NCBI GenBank assembly: GCA_013177805.1
Contig: JABLXU010000015.1
Coordinates: 1-64,000, forward strand
Reading direction: 5' to 3'
DNA length: 64,000 nt
Source: Candidatus Omnitrophota bacterium
GTDB lineage: Bacteria; Hinthialibacterota; Hinthialibacteria; Hinthialibacterales; Hinthialibacteraceae
The notes beneath the pieces are model-generated. The model was not told where the DNA came from. It did not search any database and was given only the letters and a program-made list of their open reading frames with translations. The translations under genes were made by a program, and so were the position numbers. Positions 34,069 to 43,691 of the stretch are shown piece after piece; positions within the stretch are counted from its first letter, which is position 1; each line of letters starts with the position of its first letter.

Positions 34069-35904
34069 ATGGCCATTGGGAATGTGACGACCATTAATTC
34101 CGCAGTGTTCCGCGTGGGAGACCAGCTCGGCGGCCGTTACCAGATTGAAGAAATCAAGCGCGGGAACATGGGGATCGTGTATCTGTGCGTTGATCAATCC
34201 ACTCAGCAGCCCGTGGCACTGAAAACCTTCGATAGCCGGTATTTCTGCTCCGATCGGTGCCGGTTGGCTTTTTTGAAAGAAGCATCCACTTGGATTCAAC
34301 TCGAACGCCATCCCAACATTGTCCAAGCCTATTCGCTCCAGCAATTGGATTCACAGCCTTATTTGTTGCTCGAGCGGATTCAAAGTCCTCACTACCGGGG
34401 TTCCACGCTCAAGGATCTGATCTTTTCTGAACCGCTTTCCGTGCGGAGAATGATTCAAATCGGCGTTCATATCTGCGATGGCATGATCCATGCTTTGAGC
34501 AAATTTCCCGGTCTGGTGCATCGCGACCTTAAATCGGAGAACATCCTGGCTGGATCTGATGGACTGCCCAAAATATCCGATTTCGGCATGACCCTCGAGA
34601 AAGAACCTGATCCTTCCGCGGCCGGTTCGGGAATTCAACGAAACGGGACACTCGATCTAACCCTCATGGCCCAACGCATGACCGGAACACCGGCATTCGC
34701 CTCGCCGGAACAGTGTTTGTCTCTATCTCTGGATACCCGGTCGGATATCTATTCCTTTGGATGTATTTTGTATCACATGGCCGTAAAACGCATGCCGTTC
34801 CATCGGGATAGCATCGAAAAAACCATTCTGGCGCAGATGTTCGAGGCCCCAGTTCCTCCTCAGGATCTAAACGGGCAAATTCCACGGAATTATTCTGACC
34901 TTATTTTGACTTGTTTAGAAAAAAGACCCGAAAATCGCTTCGATTCATTCTCAAGTTTGCGGCAGGAACTTATTTATTTATACGAAGTTTTGTTTGGTGG
35001 AAAACCGGTTTCTCTCCGCGCCGGCCTCCCTCTCCGCGTGGAGGATTACGTCGAACGCGCCCAATCCTTTGCTTTTATCCACCAATATGTCCACGCCCAA
35101 TCGGAATTACATAAAGCGCTCCAGGCCAATCCGAGGCGTGCCGATGTGTTCTATCATCTGAGTAAGATCAGTTTCCAACAACGGCAATTCGAACGCGCCC
35201 TTTCCGAAAGCGAGAAGGCGCTGACGGTCATGCCGCATGATCCGCAATTGCACCTGTTGCGGGGGAGAATCTATCGTGCCCTATCCCGGACCGGCGAGGC
35301 GGAACAAGCCTATCAGCAAGCCATTCAACTGGACCCAACCCAAACCGCCACGTATACCGAACTGGTGTGCCTTTTAATTGACCGGAAAGATTATCTATCC
35401 GCTGAACGAGTCATCCGGGATGCCTTGTTTTATTGCGGGGAAGAGGGTTCCCTTTATCTCTTGCTGGCGGAAGTGCAGGAACACAAGGGAAAGTTCCATG
35501 AGCAATACCAAAGCTTGGAAAAAGCCGCGGCATTGTTGCCCAAGCATGTCGGTTGCTTGTTGACCCTGGCCGAACTCAGCAGCCGGTTCCATCGTTATTC
35601 CAATGCCTTGGCCTGGGCTTTCAAAGCGCTCCGGGCCACTCCCCGGACATTTCAGGAATGGCACCGCCTGGGGCGGGTATTCCGGCAGCTCAATGACCTC
35701 CGCTTGGCGGCCGAGGCTTGGTCTCGCGCCGCCGCCTTGGGACAAGGGGACGCGGACTTTTATTTGGAATTAGCCACTTTATACTGGAATCTTCGAGAAT
35801 ATGATGAAGCATGGACCTATGCCTTGGAAGCCGAACGCCTAGGCGCTGATGGACATCATTTGAAGGCGAAAATCCAATCCCAACGGCGCCACTCCCGCGT
35901 GTAA
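34069..35904 (+). CDS. Hanks-type Ser/Thr protein kinase with C-terminal TPR repeats
   Basis: The 611-residue protein has a kinase domain at about 15-310. The glycine loop is degenerate (EIKRGNMGIVYL) and the ATP lysine is in VALKTF. The catalytic loop is VHRDLKSENIL, the metal motif SDFGM, and the substrate segment GTPAFASPEQ, followed by DTRSDIYSFGCILYHM. All core residues of an active kinase are present. No transmembrane helix is seen, so it is probably cytoplasmic. The rest holds about seven TPR units (ADVFYHLSKISFQQRQFERALSESEKAL, AEQAYQQAIQLDP, and others) for protein binding. ATG 34036 is an alternative start. A metallophosphoesterase gene begins four bases after its stop. Confidence 0.92.
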   Translation: MAIGNVTTINSAVFRVGDQLGGRYQIEEIKRGNMGIVYLCVDQSTQQPVALKTFDSRYFCSDRCRLAFLKEASTWIQLERHPNIVQAYSLQQLDSQPYLLLERIQSPHYRGSTLKDLIFSEPLSVRRMIQIGVHICDGMIHALSKFPGLVHRDLKSENILAGSDGLPKISDFGMTLEKEPDPSAAGSGIQRNGTLDLTLMAQRMTGTPAFASPEQCLSLSLDTRSDIYSFGCILYHMAVKRMPFHRDSIEKTILAQMFEAPVPPQDLNGQIPRNYSDLILTCLEKRPENRFDSFSSLRQELIYLYEVLFGGKPVSLRAGLPLRVEDYVERAQSFAFIHQYVHAQSELHKALQANPRRADVFYHLSKISFQQRQFERALSESEKALTVMPHDPQLHLLRGRIYRALSRTGEAEQAYQQAIQLDPTQTATYTELVCLLIDRKDYLSAERVIRDALFYCGEEGSLYLLLAEVQEHKGKFHEQYQSLEKAAALLPKHVGCLLTLAELSSRFHRYSNALAWAFKALRATPRTFQEWHRLGRVFRQLNDLRLAAEAWSRAAALGQGDADFYLELATLYWNLREYDEAWTYALEAERLGADGHHLKAKIQSQRRHSRV

Positions 35905-35908
35905 TTTG

Positions 35909-36664
35909 ATGAAATACGCTATCTTTAGTGATATCCACGGTAACCTCGAGTCCCTCCAGATTTTTATGGATTGGCTTCTCCATCGGCCGGAATTGAAACC
36001 CGTGTGTCTGGGAGATGTGATTGGATATGGCGCTCATCCTAATGAATGCGTGGCCCGCCTTGCGGAAAACCACATCCCTTGCGTGATGGGCAATCATGAA
36101 TACGCCCTGAATTTCTTACAGGAAAGGAAGAACATCAACGAATATGCCTTGCGCGCTATGGAATGGTATGACCAAGTGTTGTCTTCTGATCACCGGGAAA
36201 TTTTGCGCCGTTTGCCGTTATCGATGGTGATCGATCAACAGTTGGCCGTAACCCATGCCGATTTTTCCGATCCGGCTGGATTCGTTTATATCAATTCGGT
36301 TTGCGATGCCCGGGATTCCATGGCCGCCTTGCCGGGTGTTTTGGGATTTTACGGGCATACGCATATGCCTGGTATTTTCGTTGAAGATCCAGCAAAGCCG
36401 GCCGGGGACCGGATCACATGGCATGGCGGCGAATCAGACGGGGAACCTTTCCGGCTCGATCCGGCTTGCCGGTATCTCATCAATCCCGGCAGCTTGGGCC
36501 AACCGCGCGACGGCGATCCCCGGGCTGCTTTTGCCGTGCTGGATTCCGAGGAGCAAACCGTTACGTTTCATCGCTTGGTATACAATTGGGAAGCAGAGGC
36601 GCGGGCGATCCGCGAAGCCGGATTGCCGGAATTTTTGGCGGAACGCCTCCTAGTGGGTTATTGA
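35909..36664 (+). CDS. Calcineurin-like metallophosphoesterase (YfcE/ApaH-like group)
   Basis: The 251-residue enzyme has every metal-binding block: FSDIHGN (D-x-H), CLGDVIGYGAHPNE (GD), VMGNHEYAL (GNH), VTHADFSDP and FYGHTHMPG (GHxH), then LINPGSLGQPRDGDPRAAFAVLD. The GxxxxPRDGDP stretch is typical of the bacterial protein-phosphatase or diadenosine-polyphosphatase-like subgroup. It is translationally coupled to the kinase (4-base gap), so the two may act on the same phosphoprotein system; this is inferred only from the neighbourhood. It ends tail to tail with the helicase gene, 19 bases away. Confidence 0.88.
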   Translation: MKYAIFSDIHGNLESLQIFMDWLLHRPELKPVCLGDVIGYGAHPNECVARLAENHIPCVMGNHEYALNFLQERKNINEYALRAMEWYDQVLSSDHREILRRLPLSMVIDQQLAVTHADFSDPAGFVYINSVCDARDSMAALPGVLGFYGHTHMPGIFVEDPAKPAGDRITWHGGESDGEPFRLDPACRYLINPGSLGQPRDGDPRAAFAVLDSEEQTVTFHRLVYNWEAEARAIREAGLPEFLAERLLVGY

Positions 36665-36683
36665 TAGATAGAGGGGAAGGGAA

Positions 36684-38933
36684 TTACACCTTCCGGAGTT
36701 TTGCGTATTGTTGCGCCAGGACTTTCCGGCCGACTTCTTGAAATTCCACGGTTATGTAGCTTCTATCCCCCTCGCCGTCCACCTCCAGAACCACACCGAA
36801 GCCGAAGGTGCGATGCGTCACCATGTCCCCGGGCGAAAACCGGTTATCCCGGCGGGACCGGGTATGCGGGACGGATTCCTCTTGTTCCTCCCTTTGGTCC
36901 GGCTCATTGTCCCACGAATCCAGGTCTGTGTTCCAGATGATGTGTTCCCTGTATTTTGGGGGAATTTCGTCAATAAAACGGCTGGGCAGGGTTTTCTCCC
37001 GGAGGTTATACAACTGGCGGGAATCGGCATACGTGAGGTACACCGCTTTCTTGGCCCGGGTGATGCCCACGTAGCACAGCCGCCGCTCTTCTTCCATGTC
37101 TTCGGGATGCGGCGACTCTACCGCGCGCCGGTAGGGAAACAATCCTTCCTCCATTCCCGCCATGAAAACGTAGGGAAATTCCAGTCCTTTGGCGCTGTGC
37201 ACGGTCATCAAAATCAGCGCGTCGCCCGATTCGTTCATTTGATCCACATCCGAGATGAGCGCGATGTTTTCCAAATACTGCTGGAGGATGGAGAGAGTAT
37301 CCAGCGGGGCCGGGGTTTCCAGTTTTTCTTCGAAGAGGGCTACGCTGTTGATCAGTTCCTTGACGTTCTCCACCCGCGCTTCATCCTGGGGATCCGGGCT
37401 TTCTTCCAACAGTTTCATATATCCTGATTCAACCACGATTTTCTCAACCAATTCATAAGCAGGCAGCCGTCCGGCTAGCGATTGCCAGTGCTCGAACAGG
37501 TTTGCGAACTCCTCAAAACCCGCCCGCGATGCCGGTGACAGACCGGCTGTGGCGCCCACTTCATTCGCGCGCCGGGCGGCTTCGAGAACGGGGATATTCA
37601 TATCGCCGGCGGTGTGGATCAGTTTCTGGACCGTTTTTTCGCCCAGTTTGCGGCGCGGGATGTTGACGATCCGCTCGAAAGAGACCACATCCGCGGGATT
37701 GAGCAGCAGGCGCGCGAAGGCCAGCACGTCCTTGATTTCCTTGCGCTGATAAAAGGCTAAGCCTCCCACGATGGTGTAGGGAATCCCCCGGCGGGCGCAT
37801 TCCTCCTCGAACAGACGGGATTGGGCGTTGATCCGGTAAAAAATGGCCATATCCCCATACGCGGCTTTCTCCCTGCCCTCGTGCAGACGCTGCGCCTGTC
37901 CACAAATCCAGTAGGCTTCTGAATGTTCATCCGGCAGGCGGACGATCCCGGCTTTTTCACCCGTTTCGCCCTCCGTCCACAATGTTTTGACATGCCGGGA
38001 TTTATTATGCTGGATCAAACCGCTGGCTGCCCCCAGGATCATCTGCGTGGAGCGGTAGTTCTGCTCCAACCGGACTGTCTTGAGATCCGCATAATCCCGC
38101 CCGAAAAAGAGGATGTTTTCCACTGCGGCCCCGCGCCACCGGTAAATCGACTGATCATCGTCACCCACCACGCAAACCTGTCCATGGCCGCGCGCCAGTT
38201 CCCGCACCAGCAGGGATTGGGGAATATTGGTGTCCTGGTACTCATCCACCAGGATGTGGTGGAAGCGTTTCCGGTATACATCGCCCACGGAGGAAACCGA
38301 ACGGATCAGACGCACGCACTCCAGCAACAGATCGTCGAAATCGAGCGCGCGGTTGGCGCGCAGGATTTTCTGATACTCCGCGTAAATCCGCGCGACATCC
38401 TGGTCAAAGGGACTGTCCGCCTTGGCCGCGTATTCGTCCGGTCCCTCGAACCGGTTTTTGGCCCGGGAAATCTGGTACAGCAGCTGCGCGGGAGTAACGC
38501 GGTTGTCCTTTTCCATCTGGCACTGGGCCCGCGCCCGTTTCACTGCGGCGCTTTGATCGGCGGTATCGTAGATGACGAAATTGGGATCGATCCCGATGGC
38601 TTTCCCGTCCATCCGCAAAATCCGCGCGCAGATGGAGTGAAAGGTGCCGATCCACAACCCCCTGGGCATCCCGCCGAGCAAACCTTGGACTCGTTCTTGC
38701 ATTTCCCGGGCGGCCTTGTTGGTGAAAGTCACGGCCAACACGTTCCACGGGGCCAAACCCAACACCGAAATCAAGTACGCCACCCGATAGGTAATGACCC
38801 GCGTCTTACCGCTGCCCGCCCCCGCCAACACCAAGAGCGGACCGCCGGTGTATGTCGCCGCTTCATACTGGGGCGGATTCAGGTCGCGTTGCATCTGTTT
38901 AAGGAACTCACTCGCGTTGGATTTTGGTTTCAT
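36684..38933 (-). CDS. pcrA: UvrD/PcrA-type superfamily I DNA helicase
   Basis: The 749-residue 3'-5' helicase shows all motifs: Walker A LAGAGSGKT near 36-44, Ia LAVTFTNKAAREMQERV, II ILVDEYQDTN, III VCVVGDDDQSIYRWRGA, IV LEQNYRS, V VHSAKGLEFPYVFMAG and VI EERRLCYVGITRAKK. The C-terminus has a tudor-like PcrA region (SPGDMVTHRTFGFGVVLEVDGEG) that binds RNA polymerase in relatives. This supports PcrA/UvrD roles in excision repair and clearing of transcription conflicts. ATG 38933 (MKPKSN) is chosen because family similarity starts there; the frame is open to 39425, and no start has a clear ribosome-binding site. Confidence 0.94.
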   Translation of the reverse strand: MKPKSNASEFLKQMQRDLNPPQYEAATYTGGPLLVLAGAGSGKTRVITYRVAYLISVLGLAPWNVLAVTFTNKAAREMQERVQGLLGGMPRGLWIGTFHSICARILRMDGKAIGIDPNFVIYDTADQSAAVKRARAQCQMEKDNRVTPAQLLYQISRAKNRFEGPDEYAAKADSPFDQDVARIYAEYQKILRANRALDFDDLLLECVRLIRSVSSVGDVYRKRFHHILVDEYQDTNIPQSLLVRELARGHGQVCVVGDDDQSIYRWRGAAVENILFFGRDYADLKTVRLEQNYRSTQMILGAASGLIQHNKSRHVKTLWTEGETGEKAGIVRLPDEHSEAYWICGQAQRLHEGREKAAYGDMAIFYRINAQSRLFEEECARRGIPYTIVGGLAFYQRKEIKDVLAFARLLLNPADVVSFERIVNIPRRKLGEKTVQKLIHTAGDMNIPVLEAARRANEVGATAGLSPASRAGFEEFANLFEHWQSLAGRLPAYELVEKIVVESGYMKLLEESPDPQDEARVENVKELINSVALFEEKLETPAPLDTLSILQQYLENIALISDVDQMNESGDALILMTVHSAKGLEFPYVFMAGMEEGLFPYRRAVESPHPEDMEEERRLCYVGITRAKKAVYLTYADSRQLYNLREKTLPSRFIDEIPPKYREHIIWNTDLDSWDNEPDQREEQEESVPHTRSRRDNRFSPGDMVTHRTFGFGVVLEVDGEGDRSYITVEFQEVGRKVLAQQYAKLRKV

Positions 38934-39186
38934 GGAGAATGCCGGATCTTTTATCAATCGACTTGCGCTTTCGGAATAATCCGTATTCAAGCCTGGATTG
39001 GTGGATTTGCCAATGAGAGGCTCCTGGGATGATAAGTCATAGTTCAAGTTTATGGATGGATGGAAGCATCCCGTCTGTTCGATATTATAAATCCTGCTTT
39101 CTTCCATTCTGTTGTTGATAGAATAAAAAATCGATTCTATGCTTTTCGTGGATGGATTGGGAACCATCGGACATCGGGAGGGGATT

Positions 39187-41520
39187 ATGATACACCGTTT
39201 TGGGCTGGTGTGGTTTTTGTCCGCTGGCTGGTTGGCCGTCCAAGCCGCCGGGCAGCCCTTTGACGTGAACCGGGACCAGCGCGTCAACACGCCGGATTTA
39301 TTTGGATTAAGCCACTCCTGGTATTCCCGGGAACTGGGTTTCGATTTGAACAAGGATTCGTGGGTCAACCGGGAAGATCTCCTGCGGTTGCGTTCCCAAT
39401 GGGGGAATGTATTGCCACCGCCCAATCCCTACACCGTGGGGAGAGCCGTGGGGATTTACGCGGTCATTCAGGATGGGCAGCGGACCTTTACCAGCCCGGA
39501 ATTGGAGATCGACATCACCGGCAGCACCCCCGCGGGGAAACGCTGGAGTAAGCCATCGGTTGCGTCCTTGAGGGAATGGGACCCGGATACTACAAAACCA
39601 TCGCAAGAGTATCCAGTTCAATCCATCGATTCAGCGCTTCCTGCCTTGCCCAAGGATGGAAGTCCGCTGGCCGCCGCATGGCGGAAACTGCATGCTCCTG
39701 CTGGGGAAGGATCAGTGCCCCACGGAGCGTTGGGCGGAGTCAAATTCGGACATCCCTCGGACCGGATCGGCACATTCAATGGGTGGACCTTCTGGTTCGG
39801 CTGGATGGCCAGTTTTTCCGAAACCTACACGCCCGAGAGCGAAACGTACGCGTGGGTGTGCTACATCGCTCCGGAGGGCTGTTACCTGGCGTTGCAGGAG
39901 GCGAAATCGGTTTATTCCAATGTGGATGTATTCGCCAGTGTCAGTTCCTTTTTCGGCTTGCTGTATTCCCCTGCGGGCGAATATTTGGAAAAGAGTTATA
40001 TCAACGATCTGCTGGGAGTAAGCATCACATTCGATATGGACATTATCGAGGCGGGCGTGACGTTTTACCGGTTCGATGGGCAGAGCGACCTGAAACCGGC
40101 CATTCAGTACAATTTCGGTAAAAGCGTCAATTTCTCGTTGATTCCTTTTCCCATGTTTCTTTCCGTGTCCCTGGATAATTTCGCGCAAATGACAGCGGGA
40201 TTTTACCCCTATATCTTGTGGGACATGGGGGATCTTCCCCCAGGCAATCCTATTCCGGCGGTTGTGGACCAGATGGAGAAAATCGTGGCGCAAGGAGGCG
40301 ATTCTCTCGAAAGCGCCGGCGCGGCCCAGGCCATGAATATGATGCTGCCGTTCATGCGCTCGCTGTTGCCCCAGCCTCCCGTGACCTGGCGGGGGCAGCC
40401 GGTGGGGGTAGATTACGCGCATTATATCAACGAGTTCATTGAAAGCCGCCTCCCCGGGCACACCCCCGGCCACACCGGGGTGGATGACTTGATCAGCGGC
40501 GCCAGGCGTTGGTTGGAAACCGGCCAAACCAAGCAAATTTCGGAAGAACTAAGGCGGCTGGTGACCGCGGGTCTGCCCAATCCCCTGCAAATGTATCAAT
40601 TCAACAAGAACCTGCAGGCGGCATCGCAGATGTCATTCGAAGTAGGATACAAACATGGGTATGACGCCGCCGTGAACGAAGGCCGGCGCGAACCGGATAC
40701 CCTCTACGCGAAGGAGATTAAAACCGTTACGGCCGTGGCCGGAAAACCCTGCTCCCTGGTAGTCACGGCGGCGGAGGCGGCGGAATTGGTGGCGGGTTCC
40801 CAGGCCGGCGATTTTGAAGGGAAGGGAGTTATTTTCGATTCCGCCTCGCCCGCCGGCAATCCCGTGACGGTTCCTATACAGGGTGGCAAGGCGGTTTATA
40901 CATTCACGCCGAAAAGCGCGGCCACCTTGGTTTTCGGTGTCATGATGAATCCCTCGGCCGCGACCCGCAATCAGACATTGGAACTGGCGCGGCGGGTGGT
41001 CATCGTCACAAGCCAACCGGCCGGGCAGGCGTATCTGTTTGGGGTGGATCAGGTTTCCCCGGATACGCCGGTGACGGTCAATACCACCCTCGTGGACGCA
41101 CAAGGTATACCGGTTGGACAGGCGGTTCTGGTGGATTTTTTTGATTACAAGGACCAATGGTTGGGCCGCGTGAAGAATCCAGATTATGGCATCGCGGCCC
41201 TGACTTTCGTTCCTGAACCATCGATCCCCGCCATTGAATCGTTCCGGGTCACCCGGGTGGGATATACGGAAGAAGACGCGCGGGACGGGTATGCGCTGCG
41301 GGGCAGGGGATTTTCCTTTGATGCGGATGTGGTGTTTGATGGCGTACCGGTGAATGACATGGCGGGGTGGGATTGGGCGGTGATCTCGTCCCGGGAGATT
41401 TTGTTTCTTCCCCCGGACGATCAAAGCCTGTTCCAGCACCCGGTGCGGGTGCAAGTACTCAATCCACACGCCATCTCCAGCAACGAATGGCTGTACGATC
41501 CCGGCCGGCCGAACGGGTAA
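39187..41520 (+). CDS. Large secreted protein with N-terminal dockerin-like repeats and a C-terminal IPT/TIG-like domain
   Basis: The 777-residue protein has a signal peptide (MIHRFGLVWFLSAGWLAVQAAG). Directly after it come two EF-hand-like calcium loops with dockerin spacing: DVNRDQRVNTPDLFGLSHSW (26-45) and DLNKDSWVNREDLLRLRSQW (53-72). Dockerins are usually C-terminal. A long central region of unknown fold follows (about 100-520), with YAWVCYIAPEGCYLALQ and a beta-rich block. Then come a beta-sandwich-like part (VTSQPAGQAYLFGVDQVSPD) and a last domain (RVTRVGYTEEDARDGYALRG) resembling IPT/TIG Ig-like folds. GGGAGGGG precedes ATG 39187. It is divergent from pcrA; 38934-39186 shows no certain promoter. 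Confidence 0.7.
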   Translation: MIHRFGLVWFLSAGWLAVQAAGQPFDVNRDQRVNTPDLFGLSHSWYSRELGFDLNKDSWVNREDLLRLRSQWGNVLPPPNPYTVGRAVGIYAVIQDGQRTFTSPELEIDITGSTPAGKRWSKPSVASLREWDPDTTKPSQEYPVQSIDSALPALPKDGSPLAAAWRKLHAPAGEGSVPHGALGGVKFGHPSDRIGTFNGWTFWFGWMASFSETYTPESETYAWVCYIAPEGCYLALQEAKSVYSNVDVFASVSSFFGLLYSPAGEYLEKSYINDLLGVSITFDMDIIEAGVTFYRFDGQSDLKPAIQYNFGKSVNFSLIPFPMFLSVSLDNFAQMTAGFYPYILWDMGDLPPGNPIPAVVDQMEKIVAQGGDSLESAGAAQAMNMMLPFMRSLLPQPPVTWRGQPVGVDYAHYINEFIESRLPGHTPGHTGVDDLISGARRWLETGQTKQISEELRRLVTAGLPNPLQMYQFNKNLQAASQMSFEVGYKHGYDAAVNEGRREPDTLYAKEIKTVTAVAGKPCSLVVTAAEAAELVAGSQAGDFEGKGVIFDSASPAGNPVTVPIQGGKAVYTFTPKSAATLVFGVMMNPSAATRNQTLELARRVVIVTSQPAGQAYLFGVDQVSPDTPVTVNTTLVDAQGIPVGQAVLVDFFDYKDQWLGRVKNPDYGIAALTFVPEPSIPAIESFRVTRVGYTEEDARDGYALRGRGFSFDADVVFDGVPVNDMAGWDWAVISSREILFLPPDDQSLFQHPVRVQVLNPHAISSNEWLYDPGRPNG

Positions 41521-41585
41521 AGTTGGACCGGCCGGGGTAAGCCATAAAAAGCGCAGTCAAAATTCATAATAATCTGCAGGCAAAC

Positions 41586-41610
41586 GCTAGGGGGGCTGGG
41601 CCCCCCTTGC
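41586..41610. terminator. Strong bidirectional hairpin between convergent genes
   Basis: GCTAGGGGGGC (41586-41596) and GCCCCCCTTGC (41600-41610) form an 11-bp stem with one mismatch and a 3-base loop. It sits between the + strand secreted-protein gene and the - strand operon end. A T-run is missing, so it may slow or process transcripts rather than terminate by itself. Confidence 0.5.
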
Positions 41611-41615
41611 GCTGG

Positions 41616-41936
41616 CTATGTCCCAGGCTCCTGCAATCCCCGCATGAGCGACCAGACCCACGTGCAGGCTTCGTGGTATTTCTCCTTTTCACGGGGAATC
41701 GAATGCTTGAAATTGGTGTACTCCATCGCTTGAACATATTCGCTGAGCCGTTGGCTCACCTCGCTGGCCGGGAGGAAAGCCCGGAAGCGGTAATCGGCGC
41801 CGGGGTCCTGGAATACATCCGCGTCCGGGAAGAGAGCTTCGATGTCGCCTGCGCACCGGGCGCGGACCAGGCGGCGTTCCGGATTGTTCCGGTCCTTCAC
41901 GATGGAGACAAACGCGTTGCTGGTGAAGATCCACAT
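41616..41936 (-). CDS. Small conserved hypothetical protein at the end of the HIRAN-ARPP-1 operon
   Basis: The 106-residue soluble protein starts MWIFTSNAFVSIVKDRNNPERRLVRARCAGDIEALFP and continues ADYRFRAFLPASEVSQRLSEYV and NFKHSI...YHEACTWVWSLMRGLQ. I recall similar small proteins in other bacteria but no named family or function. GGGAGG lies nine bases before ATG 41936; the ATG at 41945 touches that site and is unlikely. It begins 24 bases after the HIRAN-ARPP-1 stop, so co-transcription and a shared role are likely. Confidence 0.75.
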   Translation of the reverse strand: MWIFTSNAFVSIVKDRNNPERRLVRARCAGDIEALFPDADVFQDPGADYRFRAFLPASEVSQRLSEYVQAMEYTNFKHSIPREKEKYHEACTWVWSLMRGLQEPGT

Positions 41937-41960
41937 GGATTCCATCCTCCCTGAGTCCGG

Positions 41961-43451
41961 TTATTGCTCCACCGGGAAGACCGCGAGATGGCAGAGGGCA
42001 TCCTCATACCACACGCCGGTGCCATAGATGGAGTGATGTTTCACCATCAGTTCGTGCCCCAAACCGATCGGCGGCTCGCACAGATTGACCGACTGGCTGA
42101 TTCGGGCGAGAAAATTGCGGGCCGTTTGGGGATCGGTCTTGGGCCGCCGGTGGGGATCGAAAGCCGCCTGGGTGAAATACGATCCGGCCAGCTGATCCCA
42201 GCAGTCCTTAAAGACGGCGGCGTCGTGAAAGAAATCCATCCCGATGATCTCGTCCCCGCTGCCGGCCAAGACCCCCGCCGCCTCATCGGGAAGGGCCAAC
42301 TTTTCGCGGAAGTGTTGCGTCTTTTCTTCCGTCTGCTGGTATCCGTCGGTGACGGAGGCCGTGGGGGAACAGGCGTGAATTTCGTGCAAATGCTGATCCA
42401 CCTCTTCCCACACTTCGCCTTGATCGCTCAGCGCCATACCCGTGGCGATCCGGCATTCCTGCACGCTGCGCATTTTTTTGCTCCGCAGCCGGGGATGCGC
42501 GTAGTACGCGGAGCGGAAACGGCGGGACGAATAATGCCACCGTCCCCGTTCCACGCAACTGACTGGGATGCGCAGCGATTGATGAGCAGCGACCAAGACC
42601 GATACATTGACTACCCGGTTCTGCTTGGCTCCCACCAGAATTTCTCCTTCCGGAACCAGCACGGGCTTGTCGCCGTGGTTATGCACAGTCAACTCTTGCA
42701 CCCGGCCTTCCTCGGATATCTCCTCGATCTCCGCTTCCTTCCTCTCCAGAGCCTTTTTCAACAAGACAAAAGGGGCCGCGGAACCGTTCAGGGGTAAGAG
42801 CGGGAAAAGAGTCAAGTTGTGATAGTGAATGGCTTCGCCCAGTTTTAATCCGCTGATCTTTTCCCGGATTATGTCAATCAGCAAGTGCGTCCGCGATTGC
42901 TTCGCGACCTCCGCCTTGGCGGGGAAAAGGGCCAGCAGCAGGTGCGTCTCAGGCGCCACATCCCGCACGGCCATTTTTTCCAACCGCTTGGAGAGCCCCC
43001 AGATCACGTCCGGATTTTTGTACGTATCCAATTTCACGAATACTTCACGGATGGTTTCATGCAGCGCCTCGATATCCGTGGCCGGATTCTCGACGGGCTC
43101 CAGGATCGCAAAGCCCTGCCGGGTCAGGTAGACTTTGAGCTCCGCCGGAAAACCCGCGTGCCGCCGGAAGGGATCCGGATTCCAATCGGCAGGGACCTGG
43201 GCTTCGAGCCACAGCGCTCCCCGGTCGATCAAGGGAGCGATCCAGCGCGCCATTTCCCGGCTGATATACCCCACGCGCGCAAAGTCGGGATTTCTCACGA
43301 GGATCGCGTTGGGGTCATGGGGATTGTCGAGTTCCCGTTCCAAGTGCAAGATATCTCCCGGTTGGACCTCGCCCGCCACGTATTGGCAGCCGGCCAGCCG
43401 GGTCCGGATTTCGCCCAGATACTTTTCGTTCACAGCGTCGGTGGGATTCAT
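41961..43451 (-). CDS. HIRAN domain fused to ARPP-1 domain
   Basis: The 496-residue protein has an N-terminal HIRAN domain (about 24-115): YVAGEVQPGDILHLERELDN, PHDPNAILV, VGYISREMARWIAPLIDRG. HIRAN domains bind DNA ends in eukaryotic HLTF and occur in bacterial repair-linked proteins. The C-terminal part (about 205-490) matches the ARPP-1 pattern: LTVHNHGDKPVLVPEGEILV, GAKQNRVVNVSVLVAA, IPVSCVERGRWHY, then a Gln/Glu-rich helical end. ARPP-1 domains are linked by context to ADP-ribose and phosphatase enzymes, but their activity is unproven. GGGAGG seven bases upstream fixes ATG 43451. The fusion suggests recognition of damaged nucleic acid coupled to an unknown response. Confidence 0.85.
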   Translation of the reverse strand: MNPTDAVNEKYLGEIRTRLAGCQYVAGEVQPGDILHLERELDNPHDPNAILVRNPDFARVGYISREMARWIAPLIDRGALWLEAQVPADWNPDPFRRHAGFPAELKVYLTRQGFAILEPVENPATDIEALHETIREVFVKLDTYKNPDVIWGLSKRLEKMAVRDVAPETHLLLALFPAKAEVAKQSRTHLLIDIIREKISGLKLGEAIHYHNLTLFPLLPLNGSAAPFVLLKKALERKEAEIEEISEEGRVQELTVHNHGDKPVLVPEGEILVGAKQNRVVNVSVLVAAHQSLRIPVSCVERGRWHYSSRRFRSAYYAHPRLRSKKMRSVQECRIATGMALSDQGEVWEEVDQHLHEIHACSPTASVTDGYQQTEEKTQHFREKLALPDEAAGVLAGSGDEIIGMDFFHDAAVFKDCWDQLAGSYFTQAAFDPHRRPKTDPQTARNFLARISQSVNLCEPPIGLGHELMVKHHSIYGTGVWYEDALCHLAVFPVEQ

Positions 43452-43562
43452 GATTGTCCTCCCTGTTTGGACCATGTGGAGCAGCCGTAGTTCCAAGCGT
43501 TTCATGCCCGGTCCCTTGGATTGTCCTGGTTGAGGTTGTTGTCTTGGTGGCCTTCCCTTGAA

Positions 43563-43577
43563 ACAAGAAAAATGCCA
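43563..43577 (-). promoter_or_regulatory. Candidate sigma-54 promoter of the HIRAN-ARPP-1 operon
   Basis: On the minus strand TGGCAT, five bases, then TTGTT fits the TGGCAC-N5-TTGCW plan except that the -12 GC is GT. It lies 112 bases upstream of ATG 43451. The adjacent gene encodes a sigma-54 activator, which makes the weak match more credible. Confidence 0.4.
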
Positions 43578-43691
43578 ATTTGGTCCGGACAGAGGGCCTT
43601 TCGCGTAATCCCCTGAATCCAGTCATCCTGATGAAGATGCAATTATCAATAGAGTAATATTTCGATAGACCAACCGCGGGGGAAAGAAGAA

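Noticed and set aside
39112-39143. Promoter TTGTTG...TATGCT before the dockerin-like protein
   Set aside because: The 20-base spacing is too long for a sigma-70 site.
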